Translations under genes and position numbers: made by a program
Source of the DNA: UBA11524 sp963617205
GTDB taxonomy: Bacteria > Bacillota > Clostridia > Christensenellales > Aristaeellaceae
Reading direction: 5' to 3'
Assembly (NCBI GenBank): GCA_963617205.1
Contig: CAVEOA010000002.1
Coordinates: 124,001-188,000, forward strand
DNA length: 64,000 bases
Notes under the pieces: generated by a model
The model's database searches: none
The model's input: the letters and a program-made list of their open reading frames with translations, nothing else
What the model was told of the DNA's origin: nothing
Shown here: piece after piece, positions 25,930 through 34,321 of the stretch
Layout: every line of letters begins with the position of its first letter
Position numbering within the stretch: the stretch's first letter is position 1

Positions 25930-26032
25930 AAAAAGAGTGGTCCCCATCACCCGTCGGCAATGCGGCAGCCTGTGCAGGCATACCAGTGCCCGCCACACAG
26001 CCGTCCCAATGCCGCCAAGCCATGTCCACTCT
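25930..26032 (-). promoter_or_regulatory. Structured leader with terminator-like end upstream of rimP
   Basis: The leader between promoter and rimP is about 235 nt. On the minus strand AGAGTGG (26026-26032) can pair with CCACTCT (25934-25940), which is followed by TTTTT. The enclosed 85 nt are GC-rich with further local pairs such as GCCTGCACAGGC and GGCGGCA with TGCCGC. This looks like an attenuator or a protein-binding leader. No known riboswitch class was recognised. Confidence 0.45.
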
Positions 26033-26133
26033 CAGATGACAAACCCTTCTTTCTGCATTCCGCAACACCGGACTGACCCGGCTGAAAAACGCCGGCCCTT
26101 TTTACAGGGCAGCGTCATGGTTTCACACTTGCC

Positions 26134-26162
26134 AGTATAGCACACATTTTTCCGGAATACAA
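26134..26162 (-). promoter_or_regulatory. Sigma-A promoter of the rimP-nusA-infB operon
   Basis: On the minus strand TTGTAT, a 17 bp spacer and TATACT. Confidence 0.75.
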
Positions 26163-26216
26163 GCATTTTTCGCGCTTCGGTACAACATTTTGCCCCGGAA
26201 TCCACCTGATTTCTTC

Positions 26217-27083
26217 CTATTTTTCTGTCGTTACGGTCAGATGTGTTCCATCCGTATGGATGCAGATGGTACCGTGCTCATCCGTGCGCAGAATTTCAGC
26301 CCCCGTCTCCGCCAGCCGCATGAGCGTCTCCTCCGTCGGATGACCGTAGCTGTTGTCCCTGCCGACGCTGATGACGGCGTATTCCGGCGCGACATCATGC
26401 AGGAATGCGCTGCTGCTCGACGAGCCGCTGCCGTGATGCGCGACCTTGAGCACATCGGCATCCAGCCTCGCGCCGTTCGTCAGCAGCGCGCGCTCCGCCT
26501 CCCATGCCGCATCGCCGGTGAAGAGGAAGGACGTTTCGCCGCAGTCCACGCGGATGATGAGCGAACCGTCGTTGACGTCCTCGAAGCCCTGTCCGGCTGA
26601 CAGGAACGTCACGATTGCGCTGCCGAGCGGAAAGCACGCGCCCTCATTCGGGATGGTGATGGTCAGCCCCTGCGCCAGCGTGTATTTCTCCAGCGAACGG
26701 AATGCGCGTGAATCCCACGACGTCACCGAACAGTACACGCGCAACGCAGTGCAGGCGTTGAGCGCCGCCGCAAGTCCGCCGATATGGTCGTTATGCGGAT
26801 GCGTGCCGATGACGGCGTCGAGTTGGGTAATCCCGAGCGTATTGCGCAGATACGCATAAATCAGCTGACTCTTCGATGCATCGCCGCCGTCAATGATCAT
26901 CGCGTGTTCGCCGCTGACGAGAATCGCCGCGTCGCCCTGCCCGACATCGAGAAAGTACACCGTCAGCTCGGTTTGTAGCGCTGTTTCCGGCTGACGTGCG
27001 CAGTCCCCGCCCAGCAGAAGCAGCAGCAGCGTCAGCAGCGCCAGCAGCGATTCAATGCGCAGGCGCACGCGCGGCATGTTCAC
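26217..27083 (-). CDS. Exported ComEC-like metallo-beta-lactamase-fold hydrolase
   Basis: 288-residue protein with an N-terminal hydrophobic export signal (about residues 8-28, GGDC possible lipobox). The MBL domain resembles the hydrolase domain of ComEC/Rec2: FLDVGQGDAAIL, MIIDGGD, THPHNDHIGGL, FLFTGDA and the late AHHGSGSSSSSAFL and SYGHPTEET. Metal ligands of HxHxDH are present. Stand-alone secreted proteins of this type are thought to be nucleases or phosphodiesterases. The start is a GTG at 27083 overlapping the dut stop (GTGA); an ATG at 27077 is an alternative. Last gene of a nifS-dut unit. Confidence 0.85.
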   Translation of the reverse strand: MNMPRVRLRIESLLALLTLLLLLLGGDCARQPETALQTELTVYFLDVGQGDAAILVSGEHAMIIDGGDASKSQLIYAYLRNTLGITQLDAVIGTHPHNDHIGGLAAALNACTALRVYCSVTSWDSRAFRSLEKYTLAQGLTITIPNEGACFPLGSAIVTFLSAGQGFEDVNDGSLIIRVDCGETSFLFTGDAAWEAERALLTNGARLDADVLKVAHHGSGSSSSSAFLHDVAPEYAVISVGRDNSYGHPTEETLMRLAETGAEILRTDEHGTICIHTDGTHLTVTTEK

Positions 27084-27505
27084 CGGCTTCCCGTGCTGCC
27101 GAAGCCGCCGCGGTTGCTACCATTCAGGTGCTCCACCTCGATGAACTCCGGCTTTTCCATCTTCTTCACCAGCCGGAACTGGCAGATGCGGTCGCCCTGA
27201 CGGATGACCGTATCGCGCATCGCCAGTGCCGGATAGCGCCAGATGTCCTCATCGCCGCAATAGCTGTTGTCAACGATGCCGATGCTGTTGACCTGAATGA
27301 TGCCCCAGTTCCTGAAGGTCGAGCTGCGCGGCGCGACATGCGCTTCATAGCCTTCCGGCAGCTGCACGGAGATGCCCAGCGAAATCAGCCGGTATTCCCC
27401 CGCCTTCATTTCGACGGTTTCCGCCGCGCGAAGGTCAATCCAGTCGCCCTGCTTTAGCGGCTCAAGCTTCTCCGCGCCCTCATGATAGCGAATCAGAACC
27501 TTCAT
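27080..27505 (-). CDS. dut: dUTP diphosphatase
   Basis: 141-residue trimeric dUTPase, hydrolysing dUTP to dUMP and pyrophosphate to keep uracil out of DNA. Family motifs are present: APRSS (motif 2), GIVDNSYCGDEDIW (motif 3), RICQFRLV (motif 4) and the flexible C-terminal GGFGSTG (motif 5). It overlaps nifS by ATGA and the MBL gene by GTGA. Confidence 0.95.
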   Translation of the reverse strand: MKVLIRYHEGAEKLEPLKQGDWIDLRAAETVEMKAGEYRLISLGISVQLPEGYEAHVAPRSSTFRNWGIIQVNSIGIVDNSYCGDEDIWRYPALAMRDTVIRQGDRICQFRLVKKMEKPEFIEVEHLNGSNRGGFGSTGSR

Positions 27506-28686
27506 TTTGCCACTTCCCTTCCGCTCGCATTCAAGCACCAGCGCGTCATTTTCCGCAGGCTCCCGACGACCTCTGCCAGCACGCGCACCGTCTCGTCAAT
27601 CTCCGCTTCCGTCGTGTCGGTTCCCAGCGTCAGTCGCAGCGAGCCCTTTGCCTCATCGCACGACAGCCCGATTGCCATCAGCACGTGGCTCGGGTCAAGG
27701 CTTCCCGCCGTGCACGCCGAGCCGCTCGACGCCGCGATGCCCTCCAAATCCAGCCGCAGCAGCACCGCCTCGCCCTCGATGCCGTCAAACGACACGTTCA
27801 GATTGTTCGGCAGGCGTTTGTCCTTCGGTCCGTTGAGCCGCATCGCCGGAATTTGCTCCGTCAGCCCGTTTAGCAGCCGTTTTCTCAGATACGTCATTCG
27901 CACCGCGTTTTCCCTGAGCGAATTGACCGCGATCTCAATCGCCTCGCCCAGCCCGACAATCGCCGGAACGTTTTCCGTGCCTGCCCGATGACCGCGTTCC
28001 TGCGCGCCGCCGTGCACAAGCGAATCAATCGTCACGCCGCTGCGGACATACAGTGCGCCGACGCCCTTCGGTCCATGGAATTTATGCGCCGAGAGCGACA
28101 GCAGATCGGCATTCAGGCTCTCCACAAGCAGCGGCACCGCGCCAACCGCCTGCACCGCATCCGTGTGAAAGAGCACGCCGCGTTCCCGGCAGACGCTGCC
28201 GATTTCGCTGATGGGCTCAATCGTCCCGATTTCGTTGTTCGCCGCCATCACGCTGACAAGCACGGTATCCTGCCGAATCGCCTGCCTGACCTGCTCCGCG
28301 GTCACGAAGCCCTCCTCATCAACCGGCAGATACGTGACCTCCCAGCCCTGCTTTTCCAGCCACTGACATGTGTGCAGGACGGCATGATGCTCAATCGCCG
28401 TCGTAACGAGATGACGTCCCTTCGCCTGATTCGCGAATGCCGCGCCCTTGACGGCCCAGTTGTCGCTCTCCGAGCCGCCGGCGGTGAAATAAATCTCCTG
28501 CGGCTGAGCGCCAAGCGCCGCCGCCACCTGCCGGCGTGCCCGTTCAACCGCCTTCTTCGCATCGCGGCCGGTGCTGTGAATTGCCGATGCGTTGCCGTAG
28601 CATTCTGTAAAATAAGGCAGCATCGCCTGAAGCACCTGCTCAGACATCGCCGTCGTTGCCGCATTGTCCAAATAAATCCTGTCCAT
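27502..28686 (-). CDS. Cysteine desulfurase (NifS/IscS type)
   Basis: 394-residue PLP enzyme that takes sulfur from cysteine for Fe-S clusters or thiolation. The start MDRIYLDNAATTAMSEQV is typical. The PLP lysine lies in SLSAHKFHGPKGVGALYV and the active-site cysteine in SSGSACTAGSLDPSHVL. The downstream SLRLTLG is conserved. No iscU or mnmA follows, so the partner is unknown; an Rrf2 regulator and an Mrp-like carrier occur elsewhere in the window. The ATG at 28686 follows AGGTGA. Confidence 0.93.
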   Translation of the reverse strand: MDRIYLDNAATTAMSEQVLQAMLPYFTECYGNASAIHSTGRDAKKAVERARRQVAAALGAQPQEIYFTAGGSESDNWAVKGAAFANQAKGRHLVTTAIEHHAVLHTCQWLEKQGWEVTYLPVDEEGFVTAEQVRQAIRQDTVLVSVMAANNEIGTIEPISEIGSVCRERGVLFHTDAVQAVGAVPLLVESLNADLLSLSAHKFHGPKGVGALYVRSGVTIDSLVHGGAQERGHRAGTENVPAIVGLGEAIEIAVNSLRENAVRMTYLRKRLLNGLTEQIPAMRLNGPKDKRLPNNLNVSFDGIEGEAVLLRLDLEGIAASSGSACTAGSLDPSHVLMAIGLSCDEAKGSLRLTLGTDTTEAEIDETVRVLAEVVGSLRKMTRWCLNASGREVAK

Positions 28687-28718
28687 TGCTTTCACCTGCG
28701 AAATCAGAATACAAGCAT

Positions 28719-28748
28719 ATTTTACCATGTACCGTCTCTGTTTGTCAA
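28719..28748 (-). promoter_or_regulatory. Promoter of the cysteine desulfurase-dut-MBL unit
   Basis: On the minus strand TTGACA, an 18 bp spacer and TAAAAT, about 30 nt upstream of the start. Confidence 0.75.
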
Positions 28749-28791
28749 TCATTTGTTCGCATAATGCGCCGTGCGTTTTTATGGAACACCC

Positions 28792-28820
28792 TTGCAAAAG
28801 TCTGAAATTTCTGGTATACT
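28792..28820 (+). promoter_or_regulatory. Promoter of the secreted Cys-rich protein gene
   Basis: TTGCAA, a 17 bp spacer and TATACT. It is divergent from the cysteine desulfurase promoter. Confidence 0.78.
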
Positions 28821-28827
28821 ATACCAG
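28811..28827 (+). promoter_or_regulatory. 17 bp perfect palindrome over the -10 box (operator candidate)
   Basis: CTGGTATA-C-TATACCAG covers the TATACT box. A second perfect palindrome, AATTGT-TG-ACAATT, lies at 28830-28843 just downstream of the start of transcription. Both look like repressor sites. Confidence 0.6.
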
Positions 28828-28919
28828 TGAATTGTTGACAATTGGTGCAAAAAATGCAGGAGGGCAACGCATCGTTCACACCATGCGGCTGCTCATGCGC
28901 ACAGAGGAGGACAAAAGAG

Positions 28920-29753
28920 ATGAGGAAGAGATTTTTCGCGATGCTGCTGGCAGCGCTTTTGTGCATGGGCACGGGGCTTGCGGAGGATTGCGATGGCGGT
29001 CATGATTGGGATGCCGTAACCTACACGTGGTCGAGTGATTACACCAGCTGCACCGCCACGCGCGTCTGCAAACGCAACAGCAGCCATGTCGAGACGGCGT
29101 CAGCCAAGGTGACGAAGAGCACAAAGCAGCCCTCGTGCGAGGAGAAGGGCAGGACAACCTACACGGCGACCTTCAGTGCGAATTGGGCAGCCACGCAGAC
29201 GGCGAAGAAGTCCATCAGCAAGTTTGGACACTGGTACAGCGCGTGGGTCTACATCGGTGCGAACACGCACAGCTCCCTGTGCAAGCGCAGCTTCTGCAGC
29301 GACGGTCTGATGGTCGGCTGCGAGCGGTATGCCTGCACGCTTCAGTCCTCCGGCGAGGAATACTCCTTCACCCTCTGCCCGATTTGCGGCGCAATCAATT
29401 CAAAGGCACGGCTCACGCAAAGGGACGGCGCTTCTGCCACCGCGATGACATTCAGCGTACCGAAGGGCGACCTGGTCGTGCGCACAGGCACGCTGGAAAA
29501 CGGCGAGAAGCTGATGACCATCTGCTTTGAGATGGTCGGCGTCTCCACGCGAGCCAAGGGCACCATCCGGTTCTCAATGCCCGAATCGCTGCTGGAGGGC
29601 TGCAGCCTGAGGCTGCTCCATTCTGACGGCACCGAAACCGCCGTCCCCGTCACGGTCAAGATGGGGTATGCCTCCTTCAAGCTTGACTTCGGCGCAAAGG
29701 ATGCCGCCAGCGTGATGGTGCTGCATATGGTTTCCGCCAAATCAGCTAATTGA
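28920..29753 (+). CDS. Secreted Cys-rich protein of unknown function
   Basis: 277-residue protein with a signal peptide (cleavage likely after GLA, residue 20). The N-terminal part has a WDAVTYTWSSDYTSCTATRVC motif followed by QPSCEEKGRTTYTATFSANW; this paired motif is seen in repeat domains of clostridial surface proteins. Four further Cys, including CPICG, occur in the middle, and the C-terminal 120 residues look like a beta-sandwich with no Cys. No anchor is visible. GAGGAGG is 9 nt before the ATG. The promoter carries palindromic operators, so expression is probably regulated. Confidence 0.72.
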   Translation: MRKRFFAMLLAALLCMGTGLAEDCDGGHDWDAVTYTWSSDYTSCTATRVCKRNSSHVETASAKVTKSTKQPSCEEKGRTTYTATFSANWAATQTAKKSISKFGHWYSAWVYIGANTHSSLCKRSFCSDGLMVGCERYACTLQSSGEEYSFTLCPICGAINSKARLTQRDGASATAMTFSVPKGDLVVRTGTLENGEKLMTICFEMVGVSTRAKGTIRFSMPESLLEGCSLRLLHSDGTETAVPVTVKMGYASFKLDFGAKDAASVMVLHMVSAKSAN

Positions 29754-29762
29754 GACAACATG

Positions 29763-29800
29763 AAAAGCCGCCGTGCCATTGCTGGTGCGGCGGCTTTTGT
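29763..29800. terminator. Bidirectional terminator
   Basis: AAAAGCCGCCG / CGGCGGCTTTT with flanking A and T runs serves both the plus-strand secreted protein gene and the convergent aconitase gene. Confidence 0.88.
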
Positions 29801-29810
29801 TTGGCAGAAA

Positions 29811-31751
29811 TTACGCCTTGCTGCTCTCACGCGTGTAGTTCAGCAGACCGCCGTAGAGGATGCAGCCCTGCTGGCGGTGCGTCAGCGGCATGAGAACGGC
29901 GTAGTCCTCGTTTTTCGTATCGTTGTGCAGCACAAACTCACTGCTGCCGCTCTCAACAAGCTGGCGGACATTCGGCAGCGACAGCACATCGCCCTGCGCA
30001 ATGCAGTCATAATCCGCCTCGTCCTTGAATGTCAGCGGCAGAATGCCGTTGTTGATGAGGTTCGCCTGATGGATACGCGCAAAGGACTTCGCGATGACTG
30101 CGCGGATGCCCAGATACAGCGGCACAAGCGCGGCATGCTCACGGCTGGAGCCCTGACCGTAGTTGTTGCCGGCAACGAGCAGACCGCCGCCGACCGCCTT
30201 TGCACGCGCCGGGAAATCCTTGTCCACAGGCGTCAGGCAGAAATCGGACAGATACGGCACGTTCGAGCGGAACGGCAGGAGCTTTGAATCAGACGGCGCG
30301 ATGTGGTCGGTCGTGATGTTGTCCTCCATCTTCAGCAGCACCTGACCGGAGATGCTCTCCGCAAGCGGCTTGCCGAGCGGGAACGGCTGGATGTTCGGAC
30401 CGCGGACGACCTCCACTTCATCCTCATGACCGGGCTCAACCGGCGGAATGACGAGGTTGTCATTGACGGTGAACGTTTCCGGCATCGGGATATCGAGGTC
30501 AATATCGAGGCAGCGCGGGTCGGTCAGCACGCCGGTCAGCGCGGTGACGGCAGCCGTTTCGCAGGACACAAGGTAAATACCGGCGGATTTTGTTCCGCTG
30601 CGGCCGTAGAAATTGCGATTGTTCGTGCGGACGGACACGGCGTTCGTGCGCGGCGACTGACCCATGCCGATGCAGGGACCGCAGGCGGATTCGAGGATGC
30701 GCGCGCCTGCCGCAATCATGTCTGCCAGTGCGCCGTTGCGCGCCAGCATCGTCAGCACCTGCTTGGAGCCGGGTCCGATGACAAGGCTGACGTCCGGATG
30801 CACCGTCTTGCCCTTCAGGATACGGGCGACGCGCATCATGTCGGTATAGGAGGAGTTCGTGCAGGAGCCGATGAATACCTGATCGACCTTGATGGGACCG
30901 CATTCCTTGACGGTCTCGACAATGTCAGGCATATGAGGCTTGGCAACGAGCGGTTCAAGCGCGCACAGGTCGATGTCAATCATCTCGTCGTACTTTGCAT
31001 CCGCATCCGCCGCAAGCGGTACGAAGTCCTGCTCACGCTGCTGCGCCTTCAGGAAGGCATGCGTGATTTCGTCCGACGGGAAGACGGAGGTCGTCGCGCC
31101 CAGCTCGGCGCCCATGTTGGCAATCGTGGCGCGCTCCGGCACGGACAGCGTCTTCACGCCCTCGCCGATGTATTCCATGACCTTGCCGACGCCGCCCTTG
31201 ACCGTCAGCTGGCGCAGCACCTCCAGGATGATATCCTTCGCCGCGACGCCGTAGGAGAGCTTGCCGTGCAGGCGAACGCCCACGACCTTCGGGCAGGCGA
31301 GATAGTATGCGCCGCCGCCCATCGCAACCGCAACGTCCAATCCGCCCGCGCCGATGGCAAGCATGCCGATGCCGCCGCCGGTCGGCGTATGGCTGTCCGA
31401 GCCCAGCAGCGTGTAGCCCGGTACGCCGAAACGCTCCAGCTGCACCTGATGGCAAATGCCGTTGCCGGGCTTCGAGCAATAGATGCCGTGCTTCTTCGTG
31501 ACCGTCTGAATATAATAGTGGTCATCCGCGTTCTCAAAGCCGCTCTGCAGGGTGTTATGGTCGATATACGCCACGGATTTCTTCGTCTTCACGCGGCTGA
31601 CACCCATCGCCTCGAACTGGAGGTACGCCATGGTGCCGGTAGAATCCTGCGTCAGCGTCTGGTCGATGCGGATGGAGATCTCCGTGCCGGGGATCAGCTC
31701 ACCGCTGAGCAGATGCGCCGAGAGGATTTTCTGCGTCAGATTCATAGACAT
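29811..31751 (-). CDS. Aconitate hydratase
   Basis: 646-residue enzyme interconverting citrate and isocitrate. The three 4Fe-4S ligand regions are visible: LLGSDSHTPTGGGIGM, FIGSCTNSS and ESACGPCIGMGQSP. The swivelling domain follows with EDNITTDHIAPSDSKLLP and GNNYGQGSSREHAAL. Its length is that of the short bacterial aconitase type rather than the 890-residue AcnA, and it is longer than LeuC. AAAGGAG is 8 nt before the ATG. Neither citrate synthase nor isocitrate dehydrogenase is nearby. Confidence 0.93.
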   Translation of the reverse strand: MSMNLTQKILSAHLLSGELIPGTEISIRIDQTLTQDSTGTMAYLQFEAMGVSRVKTKKSVAYIDHNTLQSGFENADDHYYIQTVTKKHGIYCSKPGNGICHQVQLERFGVPGYTLLGSDSHTPTGGGIGMLAIGAGGLDVAVAMGGGAYYLACPKVVGVRLHGKLSYGVAAKDIILEVLRQLTVKGGVGKVMEYIGEGVKTLSVPERATIANMGAELGATTSVFPSDEITHAFLKAQQREQDFVPLAADADAKYDEMIDIDLCALEPLVAKPHMPDIVETVKECGPIKVDQVFIGSCTNSSYTDMMRVARILKGKTVHPDVSLVIGPGSKQVLTMLARNGALADMIAAGARILESACGPCIGMGQSPRTNAVSVRTNNRNFYGRSGTKSAGIYLVSCETAAVTALTGVLTDPRCLDIDLDIPMPETFTVNDNLVIPPVEPGHEDEVEVVRGPNIQPFPLGKPLAESISGQVLLKMEDNITTDHIAPSDSKLLPFRSNVPYLSDFCLTPVDKDFPARAKAVGGGLLVAGNNYGQGSSREHAALVPLYLGIRAVIAKSFARIHQANLINNGILPLTFKDEADYDCIAQGDVLSLPNVRQLVESGSSEFVLHNDTKNEDYAVLMPLTHRQQGCILYGGLLNYTRESSKA

Positions 31752-31830
31752 AAGTCAAACTCCTTTGTTTGGTTCCGTTTTACGCTCCGCACGGCAATGT
31801 GCGAATCGTCTGCATCATAGAGACAGGAAC

Positions 31831-31859
31831 ATCATACCGTTTTTGCGGCGATGCGTCAA
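31831..31859 (-). promoter_or_regulatory. Sigma-A promoter of the aconitase gene
   Basis: On the minus strand TTGACG, a 17 bp spacer and TATGAT. Confidence 0.72.
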
Positions 31860-31919
31860 CCGTTCACGAGCGAAAGTACAGAAAAAGCGCAGTTGGCGCT
31901 TCGCCCAAATCCCAGCAGG

Positions 31920-32140
31920 AACGGGTCAAGGGGGGACTTCGTCCCGTTTCCTGTCCTTTGTAGGGTGCAGGGACGCTGTCCCCAACCCTGCCCTCACGAG
32001 CGCTGAACAGAGAAGCGGACGAAGTCCGTGGAACGTCTTCAGCGCAGCACAGGTAACTAACGTATCAACGAAACACGCGCAAACTACATGTAAATGGCGT
32101 ACCTCCATCGCGCAACGGGTCAAGGGGACGAAGTCCCCCC
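31920..32140. repeat. Dispersed GAA-loop hairpin elements (three copies)
   Basis: Small hairpins at 31933-31945 (reverse orientation), 32016-32028 and 32125-32137 share the GAA or TTC loop but have different stem bases. Two are next to GGGTCAAGGGG. Confidence 0.75.
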
Positions 32141-32198
32141 TTGTGCGATTGCGTTGAGCGCACTTTCAACCAATTTCCGCGTGTTTCTTATTTTCCCC

Positions 32199-32226
32199 TT
32201 GACAAATGTGATTTCCCTGCTATACT
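32199..32226 (+). promoter_or_regulatory. Sigma-A promoter of kdgK
   Basis: TTGACA, a 16 bp spacer and TATACT, about 50 nt upstream of the start codon. Confidence 0.78.
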
Positions 32227-32275
32227 GAAATCAGCGACTATTGTAAATACTTACAACAGAAAGGGGACATCACCC

Positions 32276-33364
32276 ATGCTGCACGCAAATCCGCTCCTGC
32301 GCGATATGAGCTGCGACAAGAAGTTCATCACCGTTGGCGAAATCATGCTCCGCCTGACGCCGCCGAATTACGAAAAAATCCGCATGACAAACACCTTCGA
32401 GGCGTCCTACGGCGGCTCAGAGGCAAACATCGCACTTGCGCTGGCGAATCTCGGCATCGACAGCACCTTCTTCTCCGTCGTGCCGGATAACTCGCTGGGC
32501 AAATCAGCCGTTCGCCTGCTGCGCTCCAATGACGTGCACTGCACGCCGGTGATTCTCTCCACCCCTGCGGAAACGCCCACGCACCGCCTCGGCACCTACT
32601 ACCTCGAAACCGGCTACGGCGTCCGCCCGAGCAAGGTCATCTATGATCGCAAGCACTCCGCCATGGCGGAATACGACTTCTCGAGGGTTGATCTATCCGC
32701 TCTGCTGGATGGCTTTGACTGGCTGCACCTCTCCGGCATCACGCCCGCGCTTGGAGCAAACTGCGCCCAGCTGACGCTCGATCTGCTCAAGACCGCCAAG
32801 GAAAAGGGCATGACCGTCTCCTTTGACGGCAACTTCCGCTCCGCCCTGTGGACATGGGATCAGGCGCGCGATTTCTGCACGCTCTGCCTGCCGTATGTGG
32901 ACATCCTGCTGGGCATCGAGCCGTACCACCTCTGGCGCAATGACGATGACCATGCGCAGGGCGACTGGAAGGACGGCGTGCCGCTTCAGCCCTCGTATGA
33001 GCAGCAGGACGAGGTGTTCCAGCACTTTGTCGAGCGCTACCCGAATCTCCGCTGCATTGCGCGGCATGTCCGCTACGCCCATTCCGGCTCTGAAAACAGC
33101 CTGAAGGCGTTCATGTGGTACGATGGGCACACCTTCGAGTCGAAGCTGTTCACGTTCACCATTCTGGATCGTGTCGGCGGCGGCGACGCGTTTGCTTCCG
33201 GTCTGATTTACGCGATGATGCACGACTACAAGCCGATGGACATGCTGAATTTCGCCGTCGCATCGAGCGTCATCAAGCACACGATTCACGGCGACGCGAA
33301 CATCACGGACGACGTCAAGTCCATCCGCAACCTCGCCGACATGAATTACGACATCCGCCGCTAA
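32276..33364 (+). CDS. kdgK: 2-keto-3-deoxygluconate kinase (PfkB family)
   Basis: 362-residue sugar kinase that should phosphorylate KDG to KDPG in glucuronate and galacturonate breakdown. Family features are FEASYGGSEANIALALANLG in the N-terminal sugar site, RLGTYYLETGYGVRPSKVIYDRKHSA, GNFRSALW, and the C-terminal ATP/catalytic motif DRVGGGDAFASGLIYA. It resembles the longer clostridial KdgK form with an insert before residue 260. AAAGGGGA precedes the ATG at 32276. Other PfkB substrates such as fructose cannot be excluded. The neighbouring CE15-like esterase and sugar importer support uronate metabolism. Confidence 0.88.
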   Translation: MLHANPLLRDMSCDKKFITVGEIMLRLTPPNYEKIRMTNTFEASYGGSEANIALALANLGIDSTFFSVVPDNSLGKSAVRLLRSNDVHCTPVILSTPAETPTHRLGTYYLETGYGVRPSKVIYDRKHSAMAEYDFSRVDLSALLDGFDWLHLSGITPALGANCAQLTLDLLKTAKEKGMTVSFDGNFRSALWTWDQARDFCTLCLPYVDILLGIEPYHLWRNDDDHAQGDWKDGVPLQPSYEQQDEVFQHFVERYPNLRCIARHVRYAHSGSENSLKAFMWYDGHTFESKLFTFTILDRVGGGDAFASGLIYAMMHDYKPMDMLNFAVASSVIKHTIHGDANITDDVKSIRNLADMNYDIRR

Positions 33365-33369
33365 GCCTC

Positions 33370-34275
33370 ATGGACGACAAGAGAACCGCTCATTATCACC
33401 TGCCCGGCTTGTTCGAGCTTTTCGACCTGTACCGCCTGTTTCTGCCGCTGTTTGAAGCGCATCGGGAATATTTCTACGACTGGTGCGACATCGGCTCGCT
33501 TTACGGCGCGCCGTCTGACTGCCTGTGGGGCGGCGGACGCGTCAGCGAAAGCACCTGCAAGCCGCGTGATGCCGTCCATCTCGCGCAGAAATACGGCATT
33601 TCATCGCGGCTGACGTTCAGCAACTCCCTGCTGCGCCCTGAGCATCTGTCCGACCGGCGCTGCAACGCGCTCTGTGCGCTCCTGTCCGAGGGCGAGCCCC
33701 TGCGCAACGGCGTGATTGTCCATTCCGAGCTGCTGACGGTGTATCTGCGGACGCACTACCCGAAGCTGTACCTTGTCTCCTCGACAACGAAAGTGCTGAC
33801 GGATTTTGCATCATTCCGCCGCGAAGCCGAACGCCCCGAGTTTCGCTACATCGTGCCTGATTTCCGGCTGAACAAATCGTTTGACCACCTGAATGCCCTG
33901 CCGCAGCCGCTGAAGGACAAGACGGAGCTGCTCTGCAACGAGTGCTGCTCCTTCGCCTGCACCGAGCGCAAGCGCTGCTATGAGGCAGTCAGCCGGAAGA
34001 ACCTCGGCGAGGATGCGCCGGAGCATCGCTGCACCGCACCGCACGCGCAGGATGGTTACCGCTTTTCGCAGGCGATGCGCAGTCCCGCCTTCATCAGCAT
34101 CGAGGACATTCAGCGCGTCTATCTGCCGATGGGCTTCACGGAATTCAAGCTCGAGGGACGCGGGCTCGGCAGTGCGATGGTCTTTGAAATTCTCCTCTAC
34201 TACATGGTCAGACCCGAGCATCAGCTGGCGGTTCGCGAAGCCGTTTATCTCGATTCGATGCTGGATTTGTTCTAA
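33370..34275 (+). CDS. Uncharacterised Cys-cluster protein, possibly U32-like barrel
   Basis: 301-residue cytoplasmic protein that I cannot name. It has alternating strand-helix segments suggesting a TIM barrel (SSRLTFSNSLL, NGVIVHSELLTVYL, KLYLVSSTTKVLTDF, FRYIVPDFRLNKSF), then a Cys cluster LCNECCSFACTERKRC and a further HRC, followed by ISIEDIQRVYLPMGFTEFKLEGRG. The Cys pattern after a barrel recalls the 4Fe-4S site of U32-family proteins. It begins 5 nt after kdgK without a clear ribosome binding site, so it is translationally coupled and probably works in the same pathway. Confidence 0.7.
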   Translation: MDDKRTAHYHLPGLFELFDLYRLFLPLFEAHREYFYDWCDIGSLYGAPSDCLWGGGRVSESTCKPRDAVHLAQKYGISSRLTFSNSLLRPEHLSDRRCNALCALLSEGEPLRNGVIVHSELLTVYLRTHYPKLYLVSSTTKVLTDFASFRREAERPEFRYIVPDFRLNKSFDHLNALPQPLKDKTELLCNECCSFACTERKRCYEAVSRKNLGEDAPEHRCTAPHAQDGYRFSQAMRSPAFISIEDIQRVYLPMGFTEFKLEGRGLGSAMVFEILLYYMVRPEHQLAVREAVYLDSMLDLF

Positions 34276-34289
34276 CAGCAATACAAGAA

Positions 34290-34321
34290 GGGCTCCTGCA
34301 ATTTCGCAGGAGTCCTTTCCT
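34290..34321 (+). terminator. Terminator of the kdgK unit
   Basis: Stem GGGCTCCTGC / GCAGGAGTCC followed by TTT, 15 nt after the stop. The convergent esterase gene ends at the same hairpin. Confidence 0.78.

Larger units (their letters stand above)
31752..32275. other. Divergent intergenic region with repeat elements
   Basis: 524 nt between aconitase and KDG kinase genes. It holds the two divergent promoters and, between them (about 31920-32140), several family elements: GGGAC-TTC-GTCCC at 31933, CGGAC-GAA-GTCCG at 32016, GGGAC-GAA-GTCCC at 32125, and two copies of an ACGGGTCAAGGGG motif. No gene is supported. Confidence 0.75.

Noticed and set aside
25893..26133. Initiator tRNA gene before rimP, as in enterobacteria
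   Set aside because: No CCA end, T loop GTTCAAATC or anticodon arm could be found; the pairing fits a leader RNA instead.
26217..27083. Complete ComEC competence channel
   Set aside because: Only the MBL domain is present, with one export signal; the membrane channel domain is missing.
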